Of a stretch of DNA of 64,000 nt, positions 44,845 to 53,969 are shown one piece after another. This stretch comes from UBA2357 sp002344625 (GTDB lineage: Bacteria; Pseudomonadota; Gammaproteobacteria; Burkholderiales; Rhodocyclaceae), in the NCBI GenBank assembly GCA_937995335.1, contig CALKIH010000037.1, positions 1 through 64,000 of the forward strand, given 5' to 3'. How positions within the stretch are numbered: the stretch's first letter is position 1; every line of letters starts with the position of its first letter. The notes beneath the pieces are model-generated. The model worked only from the letters and a program-made list of their open reading frames with translations. It was not told the DNA's origin and made no database searches. A program made the translations under genes and the position numbers.

Positions 44845-45411
44845 TCATGACGGAAATCGGGGCGAGTCGGGCGCGATGTTCTCGGGCTTGCCGTTCCACG
44901 ACATCATCCCGAGGACCACCAGCAGCACCCCGATGGCGCAGAAGGCGATGCCCGGAATCGCAAGCGCGACCAGTTGCCAGTCGATTTCGCGACTCGCGAC
45001 CGACTTGCGCGGGTCCGCCGCATCGACCCACACCGGGATGGTTTCGCCCGGCCTGAGCTTGGCCGAAAGCGCATCGATGCGCGTGGCGTCGCGCTCGACA
45101 CCACCGTGAAAGCCGACCTGCTGTCCCACATACTCGGTGTCGTCGAGCACGTAGCGATAGCGCATCTCGACATGCGGAAACGGCCACGAAAGCCCCTTGC
45201 CGCGCGGCTGATACTCGAAGCGCTCGACTTTGGCCTGCGCCTCGACCCAATTGCGTGCCAGGGTGTACTCGCCGACCGGCACCAGCGCGAAGCTCACGAT
45301 GCACAGCACGCCTGAAATCAGGATGAGCACCCCCACGCATGGCAGCAGGGTGCGCATCGCGATGTCGACCAGTTGTCCGCGGCTGAATCTGTGGCTGTCC
45401 GTTGGTGGCAT
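44845..45411 (-). CDS. DUF3592 membrane protein
   Basis: Translation from 45411 gives 188 residues: two TM segments (about 22-44 and 146-168) with a DUF3592 beta-domain in between (EAQAKVERFEYQPRG and VEMRYRYVLDDTEYVG, GETIPVWVDAADP). Starts at 45453 or 45477 are also open, without clear ribosome sites. The function is unknown; the orientation with two TMs suggests a periplasm-exposed domain. Confidence 0.65.
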   Translation of the reverse strand: MPPTDSHRFSRGQLVDIAMRTLLPCVGVLILISGVLCIVSFALVPVGEYTLARNWVEAQAKVERFEYQPRGKGLSWPFPHVEMRYRYVLDDTEYVGQQVGFHGGVERDATRIDALSAKLRPGETIPVWVDAADPRKSVASREIDWQLVALAIPGIAFCAIGVLLVVLGMMSWNGKPENIAPDSPRFPS

Positions 45412-45552
45412 TATCGAAGCGAAACCCGAGAAATAATCGAGACTGACAGGCATGCCAGCTGAATCGGGCCACCGCAAACGCGCGCGTCGACACCGGGGGC
45501 AACCTTGCCGGAATGGATTCTAGCCAATTTTGACCAGTACTTAGGACGTATC

Positions 45553-46047
45553 ATGGATTCGAACACCCATTTCATCATCGAGCCGACCCGCCTGGACGAT
45601 GCCCGCCATGCCGGTGCCTTGCTCGCATTACTCGATCATTACGCGCGCGACCCCATGGGCGGCAGCGAAGCGCTGCCCTCGTTCACGCTGGAAAATCTGA
45701 TCGCCCGCCTCGCCGGACGAACCGACTTCGTCTCCTTTCTTGCCTTCGACGCCGATCTGCCGGTGGGCCTGATCAATTGCTTCGAAGGGTTCTCGACCTT
45801 CGCGGCAAAACCGCTCCTCAACATCCACGACGTCGCGGTACGCGACACCCACCGCGGCCGCGGCATCGGCCGGCAACTGCTGGCCGCGGCGGAAGCCGCT
45901 GCGCGCAGCCGCGGCTGCTGCAAGCTGACGCTCGAAGTACTGTCGAACAATGGCGGCGCGGTCAGAACCTACCTGAGCGCCGGGTTCGAACCCTATGTGC
46001 TCGACCCGGCTGCGGGCGAGGCGCAGTTCATGCACAAGTGGCTATGA
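45553..46047 (+). CDS. GNAT-family N-acetyltransferase
   Basis: A 164-residue acetyltransferase with the acetyl-CoA loop RDTHRGRGIGRQLLAAAE (about 100-117) and the C-terminal motif B region NNGGAVRTYLSAGFEPYV. The ATG at 45553 follows TTAGGACG. The substrate is unknown. It starts after a short gap, with no partner gene in the same direction for about 270 bp. Confidence 0.82.
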   Translation: MDSNTHFIIEPTRLDDARHAGALLALLDHYARDPMGGSEALPSFTLENLIARLAGRTDFVSFLAFDADLPVGLINCFEGFSTFAAKPLLNIHDVAVRDTHRGRGIGRQLLAAAEAAARSRGCCKLTLEVLSNNGGAVRTYLSAGFEPYVLDPAAGEAQFMHKWL

Positions 46048-46278
46048 ATCGGCTTGGCCAACGGCCGCGACTGCCGAGCGATTGCATGACGAGGCCCGAT
46101 TGTGGCCGCATCCATTGCCAGGTGCGCGGACTAAAATCACGTACGGCATACACTCGTGCCCTCCGATGGGGCGACCTGCGCCAGGCACGCAGGTCGCGCT
46201 GAGGCAGCGGGCCGTCTCATCCGTACGTGCCACGTTCAAAGTGCCGCGGCCGGTCCGAACGACGGAGCGTCTCTGGGC

Positions 46279-46284
46279 TATAAT
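46279..46284 (+). promoter_or_regulatory. -10 element upstream of the ABC-F gene
   Basis: A perfect TATAAT, followed by GC, 36 bp before the GTG start of the ABC-F gene. The -35 region is weak. Confidence 0.5.
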
Positions 46285-46320
46285 GCAAAGCTTTGTTTTG
46301 TCTAAAAAACAGGATCTAAA

Positions 46321-47946
46321 GTGCTCGTCGCTGCCAACATCACCATGCAATTCGGGGCCAAGCCCCTGTTCGAGAATGTCTCCGTCAAGTTCGGGGACGG
46401 CAACCGCTATGGCCTGATCGGCGCGAACGGGGCGGGCAAATCAACCTTCATGAAGATCCTGTGCGGCCTGCTCGAGCCGAGCGCGGGCAACATCTCCAAG
46501 GAGCCGATGGAGCGGATGGCCTATCTGCGCCAGGAACAGTTCGCATTCGAAGAGATGCGGGTGCTGGACGTGGTACTCATGGGCCATGAGCAGATGTGGG
46601 CCTGCATGCAGGAGAAGGATGCGATCTACGCCGACCCGGATGCGAGCGAGGACGACTACATGCGCGCGGCCGAGCTCGAGGGCAAGTTCGCCGAGTACGA
46701 CGGCTACACCGCCGAATCACGCGCCGGCGAGCTGCTGCTGGGCGTCGGCATTCCGGTCGACCTCCATTTCGGCCCGATGCAGAACGTGGCCCCGGGCTGG
46801 AAGCTGCGGGTGCTGCTGTGTCAGGCGCTGTTCGCGAACCCTGACATCCTGCTGCTCGACGAGCCGACCAACAACCTCGACATCAACACCATCCGCTGGC
46901 TCGAAAACGTGCTCAACGAGCGCAACAGCACGATGGTGATCATCTCCCACGACCGCCACTTCCTGAATCAGGTGTGCACCCACATGGCGGATCTCGACTA
47001 CGGAACGATCACCGTATATGCCGGCAACTACGACGACTACATGGAAGCCTCGACGCTCGCGCGCCAGCGCCAGTCGTCGGCGAATGCCCGCGCCAAGGAA
47101 AAGATCCAGGATCTGCAGGACTTCGTGCGCCGCTTCTCGGCCAACAAGTCCAAGGCCAAGCAGGCGACCAGCCGCCTGAAACTGATCGACAAGCTCAAGC
47201 CCGAGGACGTGAAACCGTCGTCGCGCCAATACCCGTGGATTCGCTTCGACTATGACGACAAGGACAAGCTGCACCGGCTCGCCTGCGAGGTCGAGAACCT
47301 GTCCTTCGCCTACGAGGGCATGGACAAGCCGCTGATCAGCCGCTTCTCGATCTCGATCGAAGCCGGCGACAAGGTGGCGATCATCGGCGAGAACGGCGTC
47401 GGCAAGACCACCTTGATGAAGTTGCTGCTTGGCGAGCTGAGCCCGCAAAAGGGTCATGTCAAATGGGCCGAAAAAGCCAGGCCCGGTTATTACGCCCAGG
47501 ATCATTCGGCCGACTTTGCGTCGGACGTCAACCTGACCGACTGGATCGCCGACTATGCGCGCATGACGGCCGAGGCACTCGGCGGCGATGTCGAGACCCT
47601 GATCCGCGGCACCCTCGGGCGGCTGTTGTTCTCCGGCGACGAGGTCAGGAAGTCGGTCAAGGTGATCTCGGGCGGCGAGCAAGGGCGAATGCTGTTCGGC
47701 AAGCTGATGCTGTCGCGCCATAACGTATTGCTGATGGACGAACCGACCAACCACCTCGACATGGAATCGATCGAGTCGCTCAACACCGGGCTCGAGAAGT
47801 TCAACGGCACGCTGGTCTTCATTTCGCACGACCGCGAGTTCGTGAGCTCGCTCGCCACCCGCATCGTCGAGATCAAGGCCGACGGCAGGACCGTCGACTA
47901 TCGCGGCAGCTACGAGGAATACCTCGCGAGCCAGGGTCTCGACTGA
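46321..47946 (+). CDS. ybiT: ABC-F ATPase, YbiT type
   Basis: A 541-residue cytoplasmic protein with two ABC ATPase domains and no membrane part. Walker A boxes are GANGAGKST (about 35-43) and GENGVGKTT (about 356-364), and the second signature is ISGGEQGRM (about 450). The first domain has VAPGWKLRVLL in place of LSGGQ, as in YbiT. The linker between them is Lys/Arg-rich. ABC-F proteins bind the ribosome and modulate translation. It starts with GTG, with AGGA 6 bases upstream. Confidence 0.88.
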   Translation: MLVAANITMQFGAKPLFENVSVKFGDGNRYGLIGANGAGKSTFMKILCGLLEPSAGNISKEPMERMAYLRQEQFAFEEMRVLDVVLMGHEQMWACMQEKDAIYADPDASEDDYMRAAELEGKFAEYDGYTAESRAGELLLGVGIPVDLHFGPMQNVAPGWKLRVLLCQALFANPDILLLDEPTNNLDINTIRWLENVLNERNSTMVIISHDRHFLNQVCTHMADLDYGTITVYAGNYDDYMEASTLARQRQSSANARAKEKIQDLQDFVRRFSANKSKAKQATSRLKLIDKLKPEDVKPSSRQYPWIRFDYDDKDKLHRLACEVENLSFAYEGMDKPLISRFSISIEAGDKVAIIGENGVGKTTLMKLLLGELSPQKGHVKWAEKARPGYYAQDHSADFASDVNLTDWIADYARMTAEALGGDVETLIRGTLGRLLFSGDEVRKSVKVISGGEQGRMLFGKLMLSRHNVLLMDEPTNHLDMESIESLNTGLEKFNGTLVFISHDREFVSSLATRIVEIKADGRTVDYRGSYEEYLASQGLD

Positions 47947-48034
47947 CCTGCGAAGCTTGGCGACCCCATGTGCCCCCGCCGCGGCCCACAGCGACGCAGG
48001 ATGGGACGGGGCGCGAGAACGCCTTGCTCGCTGT

Positions 48035-48040
48035 TAGAAT
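48035..48040 (+). promoter_or_regulatory. Possible -10 element of the PTS genes
   Basis: TAGAAT followed by GC, 25 bp before the EIIA-Man start. The -35 is not clear. Confidence 0.3.
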
Positions 48041-48065
48041 GCCGGAGCGCATTCTGGACCGACCG

Positions 48066-48449
48066 ATGATTGGATTACTCCTGATTACCCACGGCACACT
48101 GGGCGAGTCTCTCATCCAGTGTGCATGTCATGTGCTCAACAAGCGCCCGGCGGGCATGATGCAGCTCGGCGTGTCGTCGCAGGACGATCCGCTCGACCTT
48201 CTGCCGACCGCGCGCCAGCTGCTGGCGCTCGCCGACATGGGCCGGGGCGTGCTGGTGCTCACCGACATCTATGGCGCGAGCCCGGCGAATCTCGCAACCA
48301 AGCTGTTGCAGCCCGGCCGGGTGGAAGCCGTGGCGGGCGTCAATCTGCCAATGGTCCTGCGGACACTCACCTATCGCGATCGCGACATGGAAACGCTGAT
48401 CGCGCGTGCGGTTTCCGGCGGCTGCGACGGCGTCGTGCATATGGACTAG
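48066..48449 (+). CDS. PTS EIIA-Man-type component
   Basis: A 127-residue stand-alone EIIA of the mannose family. The phosphorylated residue is H9 in LLLITHGTLG. The start at 48066 puts the motif in its normal N-terminal place. No EIIB, EIIC or EIID is encoded, so it is likely a regulatory phospho-acceptor in an incomplete PTS rather than part of a sugar transporter. It is followed by HPr and EI. Confidence 0.9.
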   Translation: MIGLLLITHGTLGESLIQCACHVLNKRPAGMMQLGVSSQDDPLDLLPTARQLLALADMGRGVLVLTDIYGASPANLATKLLQPGRVEAVAGVNLPMVLRTLTYRDRDMETLIARAVSGGCDGVVHMD

Positions 48450-48548
48450 GCGCGTCGACACGCCCGCCGCATGAGCGCTATCGCGCGACCGCGCCGCCGC
48501 ACGGAATGGATCGGTGCCCACAACGTTACCCGCATTCACGAGGTTGGA

Positions 48549-48818
48549 ATGCCTAGAATCGAAGCCGAGATCATCAACAAGCTGGGCCTGCATGCGCGGG
48601 CCTCGGCCAAACTGACCCAGACCGCCAGCGACTTCGCCTGCGAAGTCTGGCTGGAGCGCAACGGTCGCCGCGTCAATGCGAAAAGCATCATGGGCGTGAT
48701 GATGCTGGCGGCGGCCAAGGGGTCGACGATCCTGATCGACACCCAGGGCGAAGACGAAGAGGCCGCAATGCAGGCCTTGCTGGCACTGATCGCCAACCGT
48801 TTCGGCGAAGAGGAGTAA
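48549..48818 (+). CDS. ptsH: Phosphocarrier protein HPr
   Basis: An 89-residue HPr with catalytic H15 (KLGLHARASAK) and the regulatory serine S46 (NAKSIMGVM), which fits control by an HPr kinase. It starts at 48549, with GAGG 7 bases upstream; ptsI begins 5 bp after its stop. Confidence 0.93.
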   Translation: MPRIEAEIINKLGLHARASAKLTQTASDFACEVWLERNGRRVNAKSIMGVMMLAAAKGSTILIDTQGEDEEAAMQALLALIANRFGEEE

Positions 48819-48823
48819 ACGCC

Positions 48824-50554
48824 ATGGCCTTCACGATCCACGGATTGCCTGTTTCGCAAGGCATCGCGATCGGCCATGTCCATCTCGTCTCGCACGCGCT
48901 GCTCGAGGTCAGCCACTACCACGTCGCCGAGCGCCACATCGCCGGCGAAGTAGCGCGCCTGGATGACGCCGTGGCGACGGTGCAGGGCGAACTGATCGGG
49001 CTGAAGGTCTCGGCGACCACCGGGCAGGCGCACACCGAAGTGGGCGCGTTCGTCGACCTGCAGATGATGATGCTCGAAGACCCAATGCTGGTGGAGGCCG
49101 CGCGAGACGTGGTCAGGGAACGCGGCTGCAATGCCGAATGGGCGCTGGTGCAGCAGATGGAGCACTTGGTCGAACAGTTCGAGCAGATCGAGGACCCCTA
49201 CCTGCGCGAGCGCAAGGCGGATGTGGTTCAGGTCGTGGAGCGCCTCGTCAAGTTCCTGCTCGGCCAGCCGGGCAACCTCCCGCCCAAGCGGCGCGACGGC
49301 CTCGGCACGGTCGTGGTCGCCCACGATCTGTCGCCGGCGGACACGATCGGGTTCAGGGATCACAATATCGCCGGTTTCGTCACCGATGTCGGCGGCCCGA
49401 CCAGCCATACCGCGATCGTGGCGCGCAGCCTCTCGATACCGGCGGTGGTCGGCCTGCACCACATCCGCCACCTGGTCGAGGAAGACGAGCTGTTGATCAT
49501 CGACGGCACGCGCGGCGTCGTGATCGTCGACCCCGACGAGCGTATCGTCGAAGAGTATCGCCTGCGGCGCACCGAGCTGGGAATCGAGAAATCCAAGCTC
49601 AATCGGCTCAAGGACACGCGCGCAACGACGCTCGATGGCGAGGCCGTCGCGCTGCTCACCAATATCGAAGGCCCCAAGGACGTGGCCCAGGTACGGGCGG
49701 TGAACGCGGACGGCGTGGGCCTTTACCGGACCGAGTTCCTGTTCATCGGGCGCGACAGCCTTCCCGACGAGGAGGAGCAGTATGAAGCCTACCGGGCGGT
49801 GCTCAAGGCCATGGCGGGCAAGCCGGTCACGATCCGCACCTTCGACGTCGGGTCCGACAAGGCGCTCAACAACACCGAGGCGCGCTTCGAACCCAACCCG
49901 GCGCTCGGCCTGCGGGCAATTCGCTATTCGCTGTCCGAACCGAAGATGTTTCTGACCCAGCTGCGGGCGCTGTTGCGCGCGTCGGTGCATGGCGATCTCA
50001 GAATCATGATTCCGATGCTCGCCCACGCCCACGAGATCGATCAGACCCTGCTGCTGATCGAGAAGGCCAAGGCCGAGCTGCGCGCCGAACGGATCAAGTT
50101 CGAAGAAAAGGTGGCGGTCGGCGGCATGGTCGAGATTCCAGCCGCGGCACTGGCCCTGGGCATGTTCATCCGGCGGCTGTCCTTCCTGTCGATCGGTACC
50201 AACGACCTGATCCAGTACACCCTCGCGATCGACCGCTCCGACGAGGCAGTGGTGCATCTCTACGACCCCCTCCACCCGGCGGTGCTGAAGCTGATCGGCG
50301 GCACCATACAAGCGGGCGCACGCTTCGGCCTGCCGGTCTCCGTATGCGGGGAAATGGCGGGCGACCCGGCCTACACGTTGCTGTTGCTGGGCATGGGCCT
50401 GCGCAATTTCTCGATGCATCCGGGCAACATCCTCGAGATCAAGCAGCAGGTCCTGCGCGCCGACGTGGGCGAACTCGCACCGCGGGTACAGCGCATTCTG
50501 AAAATGGACGAACAGTCGAAGGTGCGGGAAGCGGTCGGCCGGCTCGCCATCTGA
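48824..50554 (+). CDS. ptsI: PTS enzyme I
   Basis: A 576-residue enzyme I that moves phosphate from phosphoenolpyruvate to HPr. The phospho-histidine is H195 in GGPTSHTAIVARSL; the PEP-binding domain with LYRTEFLFIGR, SIGTNDLIQY and SVCGEMAGDP is complete. GAGGAG overlapping the ptsH stop is its ribosome site. The set EIIA-HPr-EI forms a regulatory phosphorelay. Confidence 0.95.
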   Translation: MAFTIHGLPVSQGIAIGHVHLVSHALLEVSHYHVAERHIAGEVARLDDAVATVQGELIGLKVSATTGQAHTEVGAFVDLQMMMLEDPMLVEAARDVVRERGCNAEWALVQQMEHLVEQFEQIEDPYLRERKADVVQVVERLVKFLLGQPGNLPPKRRDGLGTVVVAHDLSPADTIGFRDHNIAGFVTDVGGPTSHTAIVARSLSIPAVVGLHHIRHLVEEDELLIIDGTRGVVIVDPDERIVEEYRLRRTELGIEKSKLNRLKDTRATTLDGEAVALLTNIEGPKDVAQVRAVNADGVGLYRTEFLFIGRDSLPDEEEQYEAYRAVLKAMAGKPVTIRTFDVGSDKALNNTEARFEPNPALGLRAIRYSLSEPKMFLTQLRALLRASVHGDLRIMIPMLAHAHEIDQTLLLIEKAKAELRAERIKFEEKVAVGGMVEIPAAALALGMFIRRLSFLSIGTNDLIQYTLAIDRSDEAVVHLYDPLHPAVLKLIGGTIQAGARFGLPVSVCGEMAGDPAYTLLLLGMGLRNFSMHPGNILEIKQQVLRADVGELAPRVQRILKMDEQSKVREAVGRLAI

Positions 50555-50612
50555 GCGCCGCGCCGCCACACGCTCATGACGGCGACAAGCACCGCGGCAT
50601 GCCCCCGCCGGT

Positions 50613-50641
50613 TTGACTTTTCGCCTCCGTCCCGCTAACTT
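50613..50641 (+). promoter_or_regulatory. Sigma-70 promoter of metX
   Basis: TTGACT (50613-50618), 17-bp spacer, TAACTT (50636-50641). The expected start near 50648 is just before the riboswitch. Confidence 0.7.
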
Positions 50642-50649
50642 TGCCCCAT

Positions 50650-50706
50650 ATAGCGCCGATTTGAACCACAGCTTGCGGGCGCTCAAGAAATACGGCTAAA
50701 GCGAGG
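50650..50706 (+). promoter_or_regulatory. SAM-II-type riboswitch upstream of metX
   Basis: The leader has the SAM-II layout: P1 stem AGCGCC/GGCGCT (50652-50657 and 50678-50683), loop GATTTGAACC...GCTTGCG, then AAGAAATACGGCTAAAG, which supplies the pseudoknot strand and binding pocket. It resembles the metA-associated SAM-II motif of alphaproteobacteria. It ends just before an intrinsic terminator, so SAM probably controls transcription of metX-metW. Confidence 0.75.
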
Positions 50707-50709
50707 ACG

Positions 50710-50743
50710 ACCCAGTCCGCGTTTTGTGCCCGACTGGGTTTTT
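50710..50743 (+). terminator. Riboswitch-linked terminator in metX leader
   Basis: Stem ACCCAGTC/GACTGGGT (50710-50717 and 50732-50739) followed by a T-run, located between the SAM-II motif and the metX start. It is probably the expression platform. Confidence 0.8.
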
Positions 50744-50763
50744 CATTTTCCGAATCCTGAGAC

Positions 50764-51891
50764 ATGATCCAACCTCAATCCATCGGCGTGGTCGAGCCGC
50801 GGCGACTCCGCTTCACCGACCCCCTGCGCCTGCGGGGCGGCGGCGTTCTGCCGGAGTACGAACTGGTCTTCGAAACCTATGGCGAGCTCAATGCCAGCCG
50901 CAGCAATGCGGTACTGGTCTGCCACGCACTATCGGGCTCGCATCATCTCGCCGGGCACCACGCCGGCGAACCCGACAACGTCGGCTGGTGGGACAACCTG
51001 ATCGGCCCCGGCAAACCGCTGGACACGCGCAAGTTCTTCGTGATCGGGGTAAACAACCTCGGCGGTTGTCATGGCACCACCGGACCGGGTTCGATCAACC
51101 CGGCCACCGGCAAGCGCTGGGGGGCCGACTTCCCCTTCGTGACGGTCGAAGACTGGGTGACCGCGCAGGCCCGCCTGGCCGATCAGCTCGGCATCGAGCG
51201 CTTTGCCGCGGTCATCGGCGGCAGCCTCGGCGGCATGCAGGCGCTCGGTTGGACCCTGCAGTACCCCGCCCGGGTAGCCAATGCGGTGGTGATCGCCGCC
51301 GCGCCGCGCCTCTCGGCCGAGAACATCGCGTTCAACGAAGTCGCCCGCCAGGCCATCCTGACCGACCCCGAATTTCACGGCGGCAATTTCTATGAACACG
51401 GCGTGGTGCCGGCGCGCGGGCTCAAGCTCGCGCGCATGCTGGGCCACATCACCTATCTTTCGGACGATTCGCTGGCCGAGAAATTCGGCCGCGCCCTGCG
51501 CCACGGCAAAGCGGTGTATAGCTACGAGGTCGAGTTCGAGGTCGAGTCCTACCTGCGCTACCAGGGCGACAAGTTTGCCGGCTTCTTCGATGCCAACACC
51601 TACCTGCTGACCACCAAGGCACTCGACTACTTCGATCCGGCTTTCGAGCATGGCGGCAATCTGCCGGCCGCACTGGCGCGCTCGAGCGCCGATTTCCTGG
51701 TGGTGTCGTTCACGACCGACTGGCGCTTTCCGCCAGCACGCAGCCGCGAGATCGTCTATGCGCTGCTGCACAACCAGCGCAACGTGAGCTACGCGGAGAT
51801 TCCCAGCGCGGCCGGCCACGATTCCTTTCTGCTCGACGATCCGCACTACCACGCGGTCCTGCGCAGCTACTTCGAGCGTGTGGAGATTTGA
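50764..51891 (+). CDS. metX: Homoserine O-acyltransferase MetX
   Basis: A 375-residue alpha/beta hydrolase-fold enzyme of methionine synthesis. The nucleophile is S154 in GGSLGGMQ; the acid and base residues are in TTDWRFPP and AGHDSFLL. Proteobacterial MetX proteins may use acetyl- or succinyl-CoA, and sequence alone does not settle which. metW starts 2 bp after its stop. Control is by the SAM-II-type leader. Confidence 0.93.
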   Translation: MIQPQSIGVVEPRRLRFTDPLRLRGGGVLPEYELVFETYGELNASRSNAVLVCHALSGSHHLAGHHAGEPDNVGWWDNLIGPGKPLDTRKFFVIGVNNLGGCHGTTGPGSINPATGKRWGADFPFVTVEDWVTAQARLADQLGIERFAAVIGGSLGGMQALGWTLQYPARVANAVVIAAAPRLSAENIAFNEVARQAILTDPEFHGGNFYEHGVVPARGLKLARMLGHITYLSDDSLAEKFGRALRHGKAVYSYEVEFEVESYLRYQGDKFAGFFDANTYLLTTKALDYFDPAFEHGGNLPAALARSSADFLVVSFTTDWRFPPARSREIVYALLHNQRNVSYAEIPSAAGHDSFLLDDPHYHAVLRSYFERVEI

Positions 51892-51893
51892 GC

Positions 51894-52481
51894 ATGGGCT
51901 ATCGCTACGATTTCGAAGTCATCACCGAATGGATCTCACCCGGCGAGAAGGTGCTAGACCTGGCCTGCGGCGACGGCAGCCTGCTCAGGCACCTGAACGA
52001 CGTGCGCCAGGTGCGCGGCTACGGGGTGGAGAAAGACCCTGAAAAGCTGGTCTCCTGCATCGCCAACGGCATCAACGTGTTGCAGTTCGATCTCGAAAAA
52101 GGACTGGCCGGATTCGAGGACGGATTCTTCGACCATGTGCTCATGAGCCTGTCGCTGCAGGCCATCCACAACACCCAGGGCATTCTCGCCGAAATGCTCA
52201 GGGTCGGGCGCGAGGTGGTGATCAGCTTCCCGAACTTCGGGTACTGGCGCCACCGCCAGAGCATTCTGAACGGCCGCATGCCGGTTTCGGAAAGCCTGCC
52301 GCACCAGTGGTTCAACACCCCCAACGTACGCTTCTTCACGATCGCCGACTTCGATGCCTTGTGCGAGCAGAACGGTATCGCGGTGCGCGAGCGGCTCGCG
52401 TTCGACGAGGGCAAGCGGGTTACCGAAGAACCCAACTTCCTGGCCAGCGTCGCGGTTTACCGCCTCGGCCGGGCGCGCTGA
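51894..52481 (+). CDS. metW: Methionine biosynthesis protein MetW
   Basis: A 195-residue methyltransferase-like protein with the motif DLACGDGSLLRHL near residue 23. MetW works with MetX in proteobacteria to make the acyltransferase active. The ATG at 51894 is used; the frame is open from a TTG at 51888. It forms an operon with metX. Confidence 0.92.
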   Translation: MGYRYDFEVITEWISPGEKVLDLACGDGSLLRHLNDVRQVRGYGVEKDPEKLVSCIANGINVLQFDLEKGLAGFEDGFFDHVLMSLSLQAIHNTQGILAEMLRVGREVVISFPNFGYWRHRQSILNGRMPVSESLPHQWFNTPNVRFFTIADFDALCEQNGIAVRERLAFDEGKRVTEEPNFLASVAVYRLGRAR

Positions 52482-52508
52482 AGAGCGCGGGCATCGAGCC
52501 ACGCCGGT

Positions 52509-53315
52509 TCAACCGGCGCCGATCGACGCCTCGCCCCGCCGGAAGGCATCCGAAAACCGCTCGAGTCCGTGCGAGCCGCCATTGACCAGGCGGCGCGCGC
52601 GGCGCAAATCATCCGCGAGCAAGGCCTCCTTGATCTGGCGCTCCTTGTCCTTGAGAAAGGCCACAAGCAGGCGTGCCGCGAGCAAGGGCTCGGAAGCCCG
52701 TTCGGGATCGTCGACCAAGGTCTCGCCCAAACCCAGTGCCTGGCCGTAGCGGCCGTAGTTGAAACGCCCGGTCAGCTGCACATAGCCGCGCCCGCGAAAG
52801 CGCTCGCCGTCCGGCGCCCCTTGATTGCCAAGATCGCGGCGCTGGTCGTAGAGGTCGAAAGGGTGCCCGCGCGGAGAGGTGTTGAAGCGCGATACGCCCT
52901 CTCCGACCGGCATGAAGCTCTCGGTTTCGGCGCGAATGGTCGCGAGCGCCATCAACACCATCGGGCGATCGGTGAGTTCGCGTTCGAGCAGCGCTTCGCA
53001 CACCGGGGGAAGGTTCTCGCGAATGTTACGAAGAGGCGTGAACGGAAACATCTCCGACACCGCCTGAACATCGACCGCGGGCAGGACGTTCGGCCAAGTG
53101 TCGTCCGCCCGCGCCAGACCGAGCGCCGCCAGCGTGCGCGCCCCGGCCACACCGTCGGCAAGCAGATCGGCACCGATCTGGAAACCGATCAGCGCCGCCT
53201 CGGTGCCGGCGCCGAACTTGCCATCGACGAGACCAGGGTCGAAACCCTGCGCTTTGAGTGCTTTTTGCAGGCGTTTTACCGCCGCGCCACTGTCACCACG
53301 CCTGAGATCCGCCAT
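52509..53315 (-). CDS. Peptidoglycan-binding GH19-like lysozyme
   Basis: A 268-residue protein: an N-terminal peptidoglycan-binding domain (about 2-65, DLRRGDSGAAVKRLQKAL) and a GH19 chitinase/lysozyme-like catalytic domain with RAETESFMP (catalytic Glu) and GRGYVQLTGRFNYGRY. There is no signal peptide, which is common for phage-type or co-transported lysins. The ATG at 53315 or a GTG two codons upstream could be the start. It could be a leftover phage lysin or a housekeeping muralytic enzyme. Confidence 0.75.
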   Translation of the reverse strand: MADLRRGDSGAAVKRLQKALKAQGFDPGLVDGKFGAGTEAALIGFQIGADLLADGVAGARTLAALGLARADDTWPNVLPAVDVQAVSEMFPFTPLRNIRENLPPVCEALLERELTDRPMVLMALATIRAETESFMPVGEGVSRFNTSPRGHPFDLYDQRRDLGNQGAPDGERFRGRGYVQLTGRFNYGRYGQALGLGETLVDDPERASEPLLAARLLVAFLKDKERQIKEALLADDLRRARRLVNGGSHGLERFSDAFRRGEASIGAG

Positions 53316-53417
53316 GACCACGCCGCTCCCGCCGAAAGGCCGCCGCGCGACCCTGCTTCACTATAGACGGCGTCTGAGCGGTGGCAAGTCCGCATCCGTC
53401 CGGCCTATCGACGGCGC

Positions 53418-53735
53418 TCAGCCGACCACGAAACCGGGCACGTCCACGCGCAGGACGGGGCGATCGAGACACACCGCGACCACGGTCACGAACTGCCGCG
53501 CCCACTCGCCGCCCTGGGCGAAGCGCGATTCGCCACCGTACTTCGCCACGTTCAGAATCATGTCGAGCACCAGCACCTTGCCCATCGGATTGGACGGTGT
53601 GCATTCGAGCGCCTCGAACTCCCTGGCCAGCCACGATCGCGCCTGATCCTTGGCCATTCCCGACTTGTCGGCGGCACTGACGGCAAATTCGTATTCCCGG
53701 TTCTGCCCGAATGAAACGGTGATCGTGTGGCTCAT
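53418..53735 (-). CDS. Hypothetical protein, 105 residues
   Basis: A soluble protein with no known domain (MSHTITVSFGQNREYEFAV...). AGGAG lies 8 bases before the ATG at 53735, and codon use is like its neighbours, so it is probably real. It lies 102 bp upstream of the lysozyme gene in the same direction. The function is not recognised. Confidence 0.55.
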   Translation of the reverse strand: MSHTITVSFGQNREYEFAVSAADKSGMAKDQARSWLAREFEALECTPSNPMGKVLVLDMILNVAKYGGESRFAQGGEWARQFVTVVAVCLDRPVLRVDVPGFVVG

Positions 53736-53969
53736 GTCGCTGGCTCCTGCCTGAACGGAAAGGGTGTCAGTGCGCATTGTCGACCGGTCGGCCCGGCCAG
53801 GCAAGCCCGCGCGGCGGCGAACGACGGGAAAGCCGCTGGCAGGCGAGCATACTCGGTCAGGCTACTGTAAATGGATTGCCTCACCGGCTATCCTGACGGA
53901 AAGCCGCGCGTTGCCTCACTGGCGGGACGGCCCGCGGCGACCCGAAGGATGAACCACCCGACATGACCC

